This document shows, piece after piece, positions 16,124 to 24,139 of a DNA stretch of 44,222 bases. The stretch is from the NCBI GenBank assembly GCA_023483915.1, contig JAMDEO010000155.1, positions 1 to 44,222 on the forward strand, given 5' to 3'. The notes below the pieces were generated by a model. It worked only from the letters and a program-made list of their open reading frames with translations, had not been told where the DNA came from and searched no databases. Position 1 is the stretch's first letter. Every line of letters starts with the position of its first letter. The position numbers and the translations under genes are program-made. Source of the DNA: Actinomycetota bacterium (GTDB taxonomy: Bacteria > Actinomycetota > Thermoleophilia > RBG-16-64-13).

Positions 16124-18208
16124 TCATTCGCCTGCTTTTCTCGCCTTTGCGTCGGCAATGATCTTGTCCGCGAGATGTGCTGGAACTTCCTCGTAGTGGT
16201 CGAACTCCATGGTGAAGGAGCCGCGCCCCGCGGTCATGGAGCGCAGTTGCGGGGCGTAGGTAAGCATCTCGGCCAGCGGAACCTGGGCACGGATGACGTG
16301 CATCTCCCCCATGGTCTCGCTTCCCTGCGGCCGCCCGCGCCTGCCTGAGAGGTCGCCCATGATGTCGCCCATGTTTTCCTCAGGAGCCATGACCTCGACG
16401 TTCACTACCGGCTCGAGCAGGACTGGATTTGCCCCAGCCATCGCCTTGTTCCAGGCGAGAGCACCGGCAAGCTTGAAGGCGAGCTCCGAGGAGTCAACGG
16501 TGTGATAGGAACCGTCGTAGAGCCGCACCTTCACATCAACGACCGGATATCCGGCAACAATGCCGTGTTCCATGGCCTCAACGACGCCCTTCTCCACAGC
16601 GGGAATGAAGTTGCGGGGGATGGACCCGCCAAAGATGGCATCCTCGAACTGGTAGCCTTCGCCGCGCGGCAGAGGCTCGATCTCGATCCAACAATCACCG
16701 AACTGGCCCCGGCCGCCGGTCTGCTTCTTATGGCGACCCTGAGCATTGGCCTTCCTCCGTATGGTTTCGCGGTACGGAACCTGAGGTGGATGCAGGTCTA
16801 CCTCCACTCCGAAGCGCCTCTTGAGCTTGTCGAGAATCACTTCGACGTGCACCTGGCTGGTGCCCGAAATGACCATTTCCTTCGTTTCTGAATCGAAGCG
16901 CAGCTCCATGGCCGGATCCTCTTCGCCCAGCCGCCGGAGGCCGTTTGAAATCTTCTCCTCGTCGCCGCGGGTCTTGGGCGTAATGGCAAACGAAATTGCC
17001 GGCGGCGGGAACTCATAGCGAGGCAGGTGGGCCGGACGGGACTGGTCGGAAAGGGTGTCCCCCGTACCAGTGTCTTTCAGTTTCGCAAGGGCGACGATAT
17101 CACCAGCCCCCGCTTCCTCCAGAGGCTTGGTTTCCTTGCCCGTCATCAGGAGGATGTTACCGGTCCGCTCTTTTTCGTTCGTGCGGCTGTTGAGAAGCTG
17201 AGTATCGGTGGATATCTTCCCGGAGAAGATCCGCACGAGGTTCACGCGGCCGGAGAACTGGTCGTATATGGTTTTGAAGACAAAGAGGACAGGCGGGCCC
17301 GATACCACGGGCTGCAGATCGATCTCGGCATCCGCGCCGGAGAGTCCACCGTAGGCTTTGCGCTCTCCCCGAGCCGCCGGCGATGGCACGGTGAGGACCG
17401 CATCCAGTAGCCGGTCGACGCCGATATTCTTGGTGGCAGCAGTGGGGACAACTGGCGTCACCATCCCCGACTCCACTGCTGTACGGAGTGCTTCCGTCAC
17501 CTCCTCCGAGGTCAGTTCCCCTCCCTCGAGGTATTTCTCGAGCAGCGCGTCATCCACTTCAGCAACACGGTCAACCAGTTTTTCGCGCGCCTCTTGCGCC
17601 GTGTCCTTCATGTCATCGGGAACCGCTTGCTCGGTGGGTTTCGCGGTGCCCGAGTACATGTACGCTTTCATCTTCAAAAGATCTACAACGCCTTTGAAGT
17701 TCACTTCCTCTCCAATGGGAAGGCCAAGCGCCACTACCTCGTCCCCAAAGCGTGCCTTCAACGCATCCATCGCTTCGCCGAAGTTCGCTCGTTCGCGATC
17801 CATCATATTGACCGCCACAACCCTAGAGACCCCCATCTCGGCCGCACGCTTCCAGATGCGCTCCGTCTGCACCTCCACCTTGGTGACGGCGTTCACGGCC
17901 ATGACGACGCCTTCGACCACGCTTAGGGTGCCCAAGGTCTCATTGATGAAAGACGCTTCGCCCGGGGTGTCCACGATGTTGATCTTCTGACCAGCCCAAT
18001 CCACATGGGCGAGACCGGCGGAAATGGTCATCTGCCGCTTGATCTCATCCTCATCGTGGTCCATGGTCGTGCTGCCATCCGCCACACTGCCCAGGCGGTT
18101 CTTGAGCCCGGCCGTGAACAGCAGCGCCTCCACGAGCGAAGTCTTACCCGCTCCGCGATGCCCCACCACTGAGATATTCCGAATCTTGGCCGGATCTGCC
18201 AGAGCCAT
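16124..18208 (-). CDS. EF-G-like translational GTPase (FusA2 type)
   Basis: A 694-aa GTPase with full EF-G architecture, of the EF-G2/FusA2 type rather than canonical FusA. G1 is GHRGAGKTSL near residue 16, G3 DTPGEA near residue 80, then domain II (FSGRVNLVRIFSGK), domain III, domain IV (GGRGQFGDCWIEIEPL) and domain V (NMGDIMGDLSGRRGRPQG). The base-specificity motif G4, normally NKxD, reads NMMD (VVAVNMMDRERAN), losing the usual lysine. ATG 18208 follows GGGAGG closely; TTG 18211 is also possible. Its role is unproven; some relatives act on stalled or stressed ribosomes. It ends in a strong terminator. Confidence 0.9.
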   Translation of the reverse strand: MALADPAKIRNISVVGHRGAGKTSLVEALLFTAGLKNRLGSVADGSTTMDHDEDEIKRQMTISAGLAHVDWAGQKINIVDTPGEASFINETLGTLSVVEGVVMAVNAVTKVEVQTERIWKRAAEMGVSRVVAVNMMDRERANFGEAMDALKARFGDEVVALGLPIGEEVNFKGVVDLLKMKAYMYSGTAKPTEQAVPDDMKDTAQEAREKLVDRVAEVDDALLEKYLEGGELTSEEVTEALRTAVESGMVTPVVPTAATKNIGVDRLLDAVLTVPSPAARGERKAYGGLSGADAEIDLQPVVSGPPVLFVFKTIYDQFSGRVNLVRIFSGKISTDTQLLNSRTNEKERTGNILLMTGKETKPLEEAGAGDIVALAKLKDTGTGDTLSDQSRPAHLPRYEFPPPAISFAITPKTRGDEEKISNGLRRLGEEDPAMELRFDSETKEMVISGTSQVHVEVILDKLKRRFGVEVDLHPPQVPYRETIRRKANAQGRHKKQTGGRGQFGDCWIEIEPLPRGEGYQFEDAIFGGSIPRNFIPAVEKGVVEAMEHGIVAGYPVVDVKVRLYDGSYHTVDSSELAFKLAGALAWNKAMAGANPVLLEPVVNVEVMAPEENMGDIMGDLSGRRGRPQGSETMGEMHVIRAQVPLAEMLTYAPQLRSMTAGRGSFTMEFDHYEEVPAHLADKIIADAKARKAGE

Positions 18209-18245
18209 CAATCCTCCCTCGCCTAGGCGTTCCTATAAACAGACA

Positions 18246-18266
18246 ACGCCGCCTGACTGGCGGCGT
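18246..18266 (-). promoter_or_regulatory. Hairpin upstream of EF-G-like gene
   Basis: ACGCCGCC (18246-18253) and GGCGGCGT (18259-18266) form an 8-bp stem with a 5-nt loop in the 146-bp gap before the EF-G-like gene. On the minus strand it is followed by TGTCTGTTTATAGG, too few T residues for a firm terminator. It may lower readthrough from rpmF into the GTPase gene or stabilise an mRNA end. Confidence 0.35.
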
Positions 18267-18357
18267 ACGTCGGAAACCAACACATGTCGGACGATGCAAT
18301 GCCGTCGCTTTCACAACCCTCCGCAACGCGCATGATCAACAATCCCGGCTCGGGCCC

Positions 18358-18603
18358 TTACTCGCCCGGCTTCAACTGATAGCGACGGCCTTTTTGCATC
18401 CAACTTATGGCACCGATCGCTGCGGGCAGCAATTCCAACGACCCACCACGAGCTTCGACGTGGGCAATCTTGAAGTCCTGATAGTAGACCTTTACAGGAC
18501 CGACCAGATTCGTGATCGACGTCGTACGCAGACTATCGTCCGGCGCTTGGATAGGCGCCACGAGGCTTATCGAAGCCTCGCCTTCTTGAACAATGATATG
18601 CAT
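18358..18603 (-). CDS. Unrecognised 81-aa protein after rpmF
   Basis: I do not recognise this protein. ATG 18603 has AAGGAG upstream at a usable distance; a longer in-frame form to 18783 would lie across rpmF and is unlikely. The 81 aa run from MHIIVQEGEASISLV to YQLKPGE, with alternating hydrophobic residues that suggest mostly beta structure, no cysteines, no membrane helix and no signal peptide. It begins 40 nt after the L32 stop, so it should be co-transcribed with rpmF. A ribosome-linked or small regulatory role is only a guess from position. Confidence 0.6.
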   Translation of the reverse strand: MHIIVQEGEASISLVAPIQAPDDSLRTTSITNLVGPVKVYYQDFKIAHVEARGGSLELLPAAIGAISWMQKGRRYQLKPGE

Positions 18604-18643
18604 TTCCGCCGGCTCCTTTGGCTCGTGAACGAAGCCCGGGCTG

Positions 18644-18823
18644 TTATTCCTCCACCGCGACCACTTGCCGACCGTTGTACATACCGCAATTGGGGCATAC
18701 ACGGTGCGGAAGTCTCGGGCTGTGGCAATGCGGGCACTCAACCACGCTCGGGGCTTTCCCGGCATGTGTGGCGCGACGGGCATCTCTGCGAGCGCGCGAA
18801 GTCTTTCTCTTGGGAACGGCCAT
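18644..18823 (-). CDS. rpmF: 50S ribosomal protein L32
   Basis: L32 of the large ribosomal subunit, 59 aa. It starts MAVPKRKTSRARRDARR, the family hallmark, and has two CxxC pairs, CPHC (residues 30-33) and CPNC (43-46), forming a zinc ribbon (the C-plus form). ATG 18823 is preceded by AAAGAGG. It follows the DUF177 gene by 99 bp, as in most bacteria, but no plsX follows; instead there is an unrecognised small gene and an EF-G-like gene. Confidence 0.96.
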   Translation of the reverse strand: MAVPKRKTSRARRDARRATHAGKAPSVVECPHCHSPRLPHRVCPNCGMYNGRQVVAVEE

Positions 18824-18853
18824 GGACTGCCTCTTTCTGGACCAATAGGGAAA

Positions 18854-18879
18854 CCGTCAGTTTGTACCCTATCTGACGG
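18854..18879 (-). promoter_or_regulatory. Inverted repeat in the rpmF leader
   Basis: CCGTCAG (18854-18860) and CTGACGG (18873-18879) pair across a 12-nt loop in the 99-bp spacer upstream of rpmF. The structure would sit about 30 nt before the start codon and might serve for translational control of L32; it could equally be chance. Confidence 0.25.
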
Positions 18880-18922
18880 GATATTTCAAGGGACGCCACC
18901 GGGACACCACCGGCGATCGCAA

Positions 18923-19444
18923 CTACTCCTCGAAGCGAACGTCCTCCAGTGCGCTCCATCGCTCGTCAAGAGGTTCCCCGGGGCAGTCACACGGCCCCAT
19001 GTTCAGATCGTGCCCACATGTCTGGCAAAGCCCCCGGCACTCCGGCGAGCAGACAATTCGGTTCGGAAGCGAGAGCATGGTGGCCTCTCGTGCGAGAGCA
19101 CCTACATCGACGACCATATCGTCGATGAAGGGGCTGAGGTCGGACTCGTCCCACCCATCCCGTCTGGTCGGAACGAACTCCTGCTGCTTCGCTTCCACCT
19201 CCAATGCTGCCTCGCGAAGGCAGCGTTCACAGGCCCCGTATAGACAAGCTACCAACGATATGCCCACCAGGAATCCGCCGGCAACGCGGTCCACCGATAC
19301 AGTGACGCCATTCGGTACGAGCACGTGGTAGCTCTCGCCCCCAACAACGATCGGGGCCATCTCGAGGGGAAAGGTATGCTCGTAACTCTCCCCTCCCCGA
19401 AGGGTCAGTTCATTGAGATCCAGCTTGATCACGGAACCATTCAT
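18923..19444 (-). CDS. DUF177/YceD-family protein
   Basis: YceD-family protein, 173 aa from ATG 19444 (GTG 19447 is one codon earlier; the frame back to 19588 lies across the preceding gene's end and is not supported). Family members lie before rpmF and are linked to 23S rRNA or large-subunit maturation. The core shows CLYGACERCLREAALEVEA and the C-terminal cysteine cluster IVCSPECRGLCQTCGHDLN followed by CDC, probably metal-binding. Confidence 0.92.
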   Translation of the reverse strand: MNGSVIKLDLNELTLRGGESYEHTFPLEMAPIVVGGESYHVLVPNGVTVSVDRVAGGFLVGISLVACLYGACERCLREAALEVEAKQQEFVPTRRDGWDESDLSPFIDDMVVDVGALAREATMLSLPNRIVCSPECRGLCQTCGHDLNMGPCDCPGEPLDERWSALEDVRFEE

Positions 19445-19532
19445 CACGTCATCTTGGAAAGCCGGGCGGCGGCAGGCGATGGTTGCTGGAACGAGGCGAC
19501 CATATCGGTCATGCCCCGAGGGCGGTTCCCGG

Positions 19533-19988
19533 CTATTCGCTCGGCTTGCCTGCCTGCAGGCGCTCACGACCGCGCTGCACGGCGGCAAGGAACTTATCCA
19601 AATTCGTCTCCAGCGTTTTCAGGATCTCGTCGGCGTAGTCCTCGGCTCCCAGGCGGATCTCCCGTTCCCGCGCTTCAGCATCACGGACGATGTCTTCGGA
19701 CTGCCGCTGGGCGCGCTTGACGACCTCTTGCTCGCTGGCCAAGCGCTGAGCTTCCTCCCGTGCTTCGGCAAGGATGCGCTCTGCCTCCTCTTTGGCTTCC
19801 TGCAGCATCTCCTGCCGTTCCTTGACGATCCAACGCGCTTGCTTGATCTCTTCCGGGATGGTCGCTCTCATCTGATCGAGCAGATCGTATATCTCATCGC
19901 GATCGATCATGACCTTGTCGGTCATGGGAAATGTGCTGGCGCTGTGAACAAGATCGTCCAACTTGTCGATGAGAATCAGGACATCCAT
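19533..19988 (-). CDS. SepIVA/DivIVA-like coiled-coil protein
   Basis: A 151-aa, highly charged, almost fully helical protein: a short N-terminal DivIVA-like segment (VLILIDKLDDLVHSAS), then continuous coiled coil rich in Ala, Glu, Arg and Gln from about residue 50 to the end. ATG 19988 is chosen because GGAGG lies 7 nt upstream inside coaD; TTG 19994 is two codons earlier. It resembles the SepIVA protein encoded beside the DUF177 gene in mycobacteria, which affects septation and cell-wall growth. The place between coaD and DUF177 is the actinobacterial arrangement. It has no membrane segment, so it is not an ATP synthase b subunit despite superficial likeness. Confidence 0.75.
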   Translation of the reverse strand: MDVLILIDKLDDLVHSASTFPMTDKVMIDRDEIYDLLDQMRATIPEEIKQARWIVKERQEMLQEAKEEAERILAEAREEAQRLASEQEVVKRAQRQSEDIVRDAEAREREIRLGAEDYADEILKTLETNLDKFLAAVQRGRERLQAGKPSE

Positions 19989-19990
19989 AT

Positions 19991-20482
19991 TCAAGCCTCC
20001 GCGGAACCATACATTTCGGCGAAGCGACCCGCCACGATGTCAGGAACGAGGTCGCTGACGCAACCCCCGTACTTGGCTATCTCCTTCACCCCACTCGAAC
20101 TGAGAAAAGCATACTCGGGCGAGGCCATAAGGTACATGGTCTCGAGGTCCGGGTCCAATTTGCGGTTGAGTTGAGCCATCTGGAACTCATATTCGAAATC
20201 GGTGACCGCGCGTAGCCCCTTTACAAGAACGTGAGCTCCGACTTCCCGCGCAAGCGTCACAACAAGTCCCTTGATCGGAACCGTCCTGACATTCGACAGA
20301 TGCGCTGTGGAAACCTCCAGAAAACGCATGCGCTCCTCGGTGGAGAACAAGACGGACTTGCGGAATGGGTCGTCGACCACCGCTACCACGACCTCGTCGA
20401 ACATGGCGGCGACACGCGTGATCACATCCAGGTGACCCACTGTGACCGGGTCGTAAGTCCCCGGGCATAGCGCCACGTTCAC
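19991..20482 (-). CDS. coaD: Phosphopantetheine adenylyltransferase
   Basis: CoaD transfers AMP from ATP to 4'-phosphopantetheine, the penultimate step of coenzyme A synthesis. The 163 aa include the nucleotidyltransferase motif PGTYDPVTVGHLDVI (residues 7-21, TxGH), KGLRAVTDFEYEFQMAQLN, and FLSSSGVKEIA, equivalent to the ISSTxVR motif. GTG 20482 overlaps the rsmD stop by 4 nt (GTGA), as in many bacteria where rsmD-coaD are paired. Confidence 0.97.
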   Translation of the reverse strand: MNVALCPGTYDPVTVGHLDVITRVAAMFDEVVVAVVDDPFRKSVLFSTEERMRFLEVSTAHLSNVRTVPIKGLVVTLAREVGAHVLVKGLRAVTDFEYEFQMAQLNRKLDPDLETMYLMASPEYAFLSSSGVKEIAKYGGCVSDLVPDIVAGRFAEMYGSAEA

Positions 20483-21069
20483 TCCATCTGCCTCCTCATA
20501 CTGATCATCAAAACCCTCGTATCTCCATACATCCGGTCGAAGACAGGAATTCGCGAGAAGGCGCTCCCGGCCGACTTGGGGCCCTCAACGACTATTGCGC
20601 CATCTTCCCCGAGCAGCCCCGGCAACAGGGGTTCCAGCCTTGCTTCAACTTCCTGAAGCATTCTATAGGGGGGGTCTACAAAGAGCAAATCGAAGAGCCC
20701 CAGCGTCCCCATCAGGCGGCAGGTCGCGGTCACATAGTCGGCAACGAGCACCTCCGAACGTGATTCGAAGCCGAGCGCCCCCACGTTGGCACGAAGAGTA
20801 TCCGCCACTGCAGCATTGGATTCCACGAACACGCAATGTGCGGCCCCCCGAGAAAGAGCCTCGAGGCCCATGGCCCCAGTTCCAGCGAACAGGTCCAGCA
20901 CGCGGAGATCATCGACCGGCCCAAGAGCATCGAATATGGCTTCGCGCACCCTCTCGCTAGTCGGCCTCAACTCGCCGCCGGGCGCCACCTTCAAGCGATG
21001 ACCCTTTCTGCTTCCCGCGATGATGCGCAGTTTCCCCGGGGGTTTGCCGATGCCGGCGGCGCTACTCAT
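20479..21069 (-). CDS. rsmD: 16S rRNA (guanine966-N2)-methyltransferase RsmD
   Basis: SAM-dependent methyltransferase of 196 aa acting on 16S rRNA. Motif I VLDLFAGTGAMGLEAL (about residues 57-72) and the catalytic motif FVDPPY (about 130-135) are present, with the family start KLRIIAGSRKGHRL. ATG 21069 overlaps the recG stop by 4 nt and its own stop overlaps coaD by 4 nt. Confidence 0.96.
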   Translation of the reverse strand: MSSAAGIGKPPGKLRIIAGSRKGHRLKVAPGGELRPTSERVREAIFDALGPVDDLRVLDLFAGTGAMGLEALSRGAAHCVFVESNAAVADTLRANVGALGFESRSEVLVADYVTATCRLMGTLGLFDLLFVDPPYRMLQEVEARLEPLLPGLLGEDGAIVVEGPKSAGSAFSRIPVFDRMYGDTRVLMISMRRQME

Positions 21070-23252
21070 ACTCGATCAACCCAATCCACCTTTGCGGCGA
21101 AGCGCTCCTCTGCCGCTTCTAGGAGCAATCGATACAGAGGGCCTGGCAGATCCGTATCTGTCCTTCCACATATTTGGGCGGCTGTCGCCCTTGCCTGTTC
21201 CAGAAGGCGACGATCTCGCAGAAGAGAGGCAACCTGCAGATCGCCAATACCGGATTGCCTCTCTCCGAAGAGTTGCCCCTCGCCGCGGGCCGCAAGATCC
21301 GCTTCCGCCAAGGCGAAGCCGTCGTTCGTACGGGCAAAGATCGCCATCCGTTCCTGGACCGTCTCGTCCTCAGTGTCGATCATGACAAAGCAGTAGGCAG
21401 CCCCCCCACCCCGTCCGACCCTGCCTCGAAGCTGGTGCAGTTGCGATAAGCCGAACCGTCTGGCCCCCATGATCACCATCACAGTGGCGTTCGGAACGTC
21501 AACGCCCACCTCAATGACGGTGGTGCTCACCAATGCGTCCGCCCGGCCGGCGGAGTAGTCCGCCATGGCTTCGGCCTTTTCCGCCGGTCTAAGGCTCCCG
21601 TACAGAAGCCGTAGGCGGTATCCGGCCAACTCCCCATCCGCGAGGCAAACGTACATCTGCCGGGCCGAAACTGCCTCCAAAGAGTCGCTTTCTTCGATGA
21701 GCGGGCAAACCACGTAGGCCTGGCGTCCCTGGTCCAGTTGCTGTCTGACGAAGCTCCACATCTTGTCTTCAGACCCCGGGAAGACGAGCCGTGTCGTCAC
21801 CGGCGTCCTGCCGGGCGGCATCTCGTCCAGAGTGCTGACGTCCAGATCGCCATAGAGCGTAAGACTCAGGGTACGGGGAATCGGCGTGGCCGACATATGC
21901 AGGGAGTGCGGCCACAGTCCCTGTGTATCTGCGGCGAGCATGGCGTCCCTCTGCCGCACTCCGAAACGGTGTTGCTCGTCGACCACAGCAACTCTCAGTT
22001 CGTGGAAGCGGACACCTTCCTGGATCAAGGCATGGGTTCCCACAATGAGCGCGGCTCTTCCGGTCGCAGCGGCATCTGCCACGGCGCGCTTCTCGCCGGT
22101 AGGCTGGCTTCCCTTCAGCAACCGCACGTCGACCCCGAGAGGCTCTAGTCTCCGCGAGAGCTCCAGATAGTGCTGGTCGGCAAGCACTTCAGTGGGGGCC
22201 ATCAGCACCGCTTGGCCGCCCTGCTCGATCGCGCGAAGCACGGTGTAAGTGGCCACCATAGTCTTCCCTGAGCCAACATCGCCGTGGAGCAGCCGGCGCA
22301 TCGGGATCGGACGGCCGAGGTCGGCATCGATCTCCGCGATCGCGCGCCTCTGGGCATTGGTAGGTTGGAAGGGCAGAGAATGGAGATATCTCCTTGTGAG
22401 GTCTCCTGCGGGATGAAGCGGTCGAGCCGCCCGCGCCGATTCCTGGCGGAATCGGCGCCTGAGAATTGCGGTCTGCAGCAGGAGGAGTTCCTCGAAGGCC
22501 AGCCGATCACGTGCTCGACGGGCCTCGCCCTGCGTTCCCGGAAAGTGCGAGACAAGGACAGCTTCCGCCTTTCCAGGGTACCTGCGTTCGGAAAGCATCC
22601 TCGCCGGTAGCGGGTCAACGAGATCCCTGGCTCGCGGCACAGCCTCGTGCACCAGATTCCTCAGCGTGCGCACGCTCAAGTCGGCCGTGCTGGGATAGAC
22701 GGGCACCAACCCCAGTATATGCAGGCTCTCTCCCGAATCGCTGAGGATCTCGTGGCGCCTCACCAGGAAATGCGTTGCGCCGCGTTGGCGAACAAGTGCT
22801 CCCTTCAGTAGGACCTCGGGTCTGTCGTGAAAGGCTGCCTCCAGGTACGGCTGGTTATACCAGACTGCAAGGACACTCCCTGTCTCGTCCGATACCAGAG
22901 CCTCGAGCACCTTGACTCGGCGTCTCGTGGTTTCCCGTGAGGCCACTGAGAGAACCCGGGCACGAAGAACGGTTTCCTCCCCAACGGCCAGAGAGGCGAT
23001 ACTTCGGATGTCCGAGGGAGACTCATGGCGGAAGGGCAGATGCAGCAGCAGATCTCCGACGGTCACAAGCCCTATCGCCTGCAGCCGCCGCTGGGTGGTC
23101 TTTCCCACCCCTCTCAGCTCGAGCAGGCTCCGGTCAAGGCGTGTTGGGTCGAGTGAGGTCTTTGAAGTAGTTGGAAGCTCGAGCCCCGCAGGCGAAACCC
23201 CTGGTGCATGGCCCAAGGGGTAGTGCAGGCTTCCCCTTTCGGTACCAGTCAT
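21066..23252 (-). CDS. recG: ATP-dependent DNA helicase RecG
   Basis: RecG remodels stalled forks and Holliday junctions. The 728-aa protein has the N-terminal wedge/OB region (about residues 40-200, starting ELRGVGKTTQRRLQAIGL), Walker A HGDVGSGKTMVATY, the RecG-specific DEQHRFGVRQR in place of DEAH, SATPIPRTLSLTLYG, IEVGVDVPNATVMVI and LHQLRGRVGRGG. Length is slightly above the usual 680-700 because of the N-terminus. ATG 23252 overlaps the degV stop by 4 nt. Confidence 0.97.
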   Translation of the reverse strand: MTGTERGSLHYPLGHAPGVSPAGLELPTTSKTSLDPTRLDRSLLELRGVGKTTQRRLQAIGLVTVGDLLLHLPFRHESPSDIRSIASLAVGEETVLRARVLSVASRETTRRRVKVLEALVSDETGSVLAVWYNQPYLEAAFHDRPEVLLKGALVRQRGATHFLVRRHEILSDSGESLHILGLVPVYPSTADLSVRTLRNLVHEAVPRARDLVDPLPARMLSERRYPGKAEAVLVSHFPGTQGEARRARDRLAFEELLLLQTAILRRRFRQESARAARPLHPAGDLTRRYLHSLPFQPTNAQRRAIAEIDADLGRPIPMRRLLHGDVGSGKTMVATYTVLRAIEQGGQAVLMAPTEVLADQHYLELSRRLEPLGVDVRLLKGSQPTGEKRAVADAAATGRAALIVGTHALIQEGVRFHELRVAVVDEQHRFGVRQRDAMLAADTQGLWPHSLHMSATPIPRTLSLTLYGDLDVSTLDEMPPGRTPVTTRLVFPGSEDKMWSFVRQQLDQGRQAYVVCPLIEESDSLEAVSARQMYVCLADGELAGYRLRLLYGSLRPAEKAEAMADYSAGRADALVSTTVIEVGVDVPNATVMVIMGARRFGLSQLHQLRGRVGRGGGAAYCFVMIDTEDETVQERMAIFARTNDGFALAEADLAARGEGQLFGERQSGIGDLQVASLLRDRRLLEQARATAAQICGRTDTDLPGPLYRLLLEAAEERFAAKVDWVDRV

Positions 23253-24106
23253 TCCTGAATGAACGAAAGCGACACTGCGCCCGGACCCACATAGGTACCG
23301 ATCACGGGACCGACGATGCTTGTCAGTCGTATCTGGATATTGCGGTTCGTCACTCCCAGGACCAGCTCTCTCAATTGCTCCAAAACCGGAAGATTGAGGC
23401 CGTGAGACAGGCTGACATAAGTCATCGGACCGGGCCTGGTATGCTCCACCAGCCCATCACGCATGACCTCCAGCGCTTGCCGAACTCCGCGGACTTTCCT
23501 ATAGACGTCGATCACTCCGCCGTCGATGCTGAGAACGGGCTTGATATTCAGAATGGTTCCCACCAGGTGCGAGGCACGACCTATCCTCCCGCCTTTGTAG
23601 AGCTGGTCGAGGGTCGTGGGCAGGAAGTAGAAGATCTTCTCGGCTACAAACTTCCTCAAATAGGCCTCGAATTCTTCTTCGGGAGTGCCCCGGTCCACAC
23701 GCTCCATGATTCGGTCGATAAGGAGAGCGATGCCGCCGGTGGCCAATTCTGAGTCCACTACCTTCACGCCATCGACCTGACTCGCGGCAACCTCCGCACT
23801 GGCCACCGTACCGCTGAACTTGCCGCTCAGATGCACGGAGTAGATCCGTTGATATCGCCGGCGAAGCTCGTTGTAGCGCTCCAGGAAGGCTCCCGCCGAC
23901 GGCTGTGAGGTGCGCGGCAGTTGCGGCGCCACCTTGAGCCGGGCGTAGAACTCCTCGGGCTTCAACTCTATCCAGTCGAGGAAGCTCTCCTCGCCGAAAT
24001 ACACGGTTAGAGGGACAACGGTGATGTTCGGATCGGAAGCCAGATAGTCGGGCAGGTCTGCAGTCGAGTCGACGACGATTGCCGTGGTGCTGCGGTCGAT
24101 GATCAT
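23249..24106 (-). CDS. DegV-family fatty-acid-binding protein (FakB type)
   Basis: A 285-aa DegV protein, the family whose members present fatty acids to FakA for phosphorylation. The N-terminal VVDSTADLP motif (about residues 11-19), SQPSAGAFLERY, the loop GTVASAEVAASQ and ILNIKPVLSIDGG are visible. ATG 24106 follows GGGGAG at a workable distance. Its place 33 bp after fakA supports a FakAB pair for incorporating exogenous fatty acids. The head-group specificity cannot be told by eye. Confidence 0.93.
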   Translation of the reverse strand: MIIDRSTTAIVVDSTADLPDYLASDPNITVVPLTVYFGEESFLDWIELKPEEFYARLKVAPQLPRTSQPSAGAFLERYNELRRRYQRIYSVHLSGKFSGTVASAEVAASQVDGVKVVDSELATGGIALLIDRIMERVDRGTPEEEFEAYLRKFVAEKIFYFLPTTLDQLYKGGRIGRASHLVGTILNIKPVLSIDGGVIDVYRKVRGVRQALEVMRDGLVEHTRPGPMTYVSLSHGLNLPVLEQLRELVLGVTNRNIQIRLTSIVGPVIGTYVGPGAVSLSFIQE

Positions 24107-24139
24107 CCTTCGCTCCCCTCCCGTGCCCCGGTGAGCGAC

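Noticed and set aside
19533-19988. ATP synthase F0 subunit b
   Set aside because: The coiled coil looks similar, but there is no N-terminal membrane helix and no ATP synthase genes nearby.
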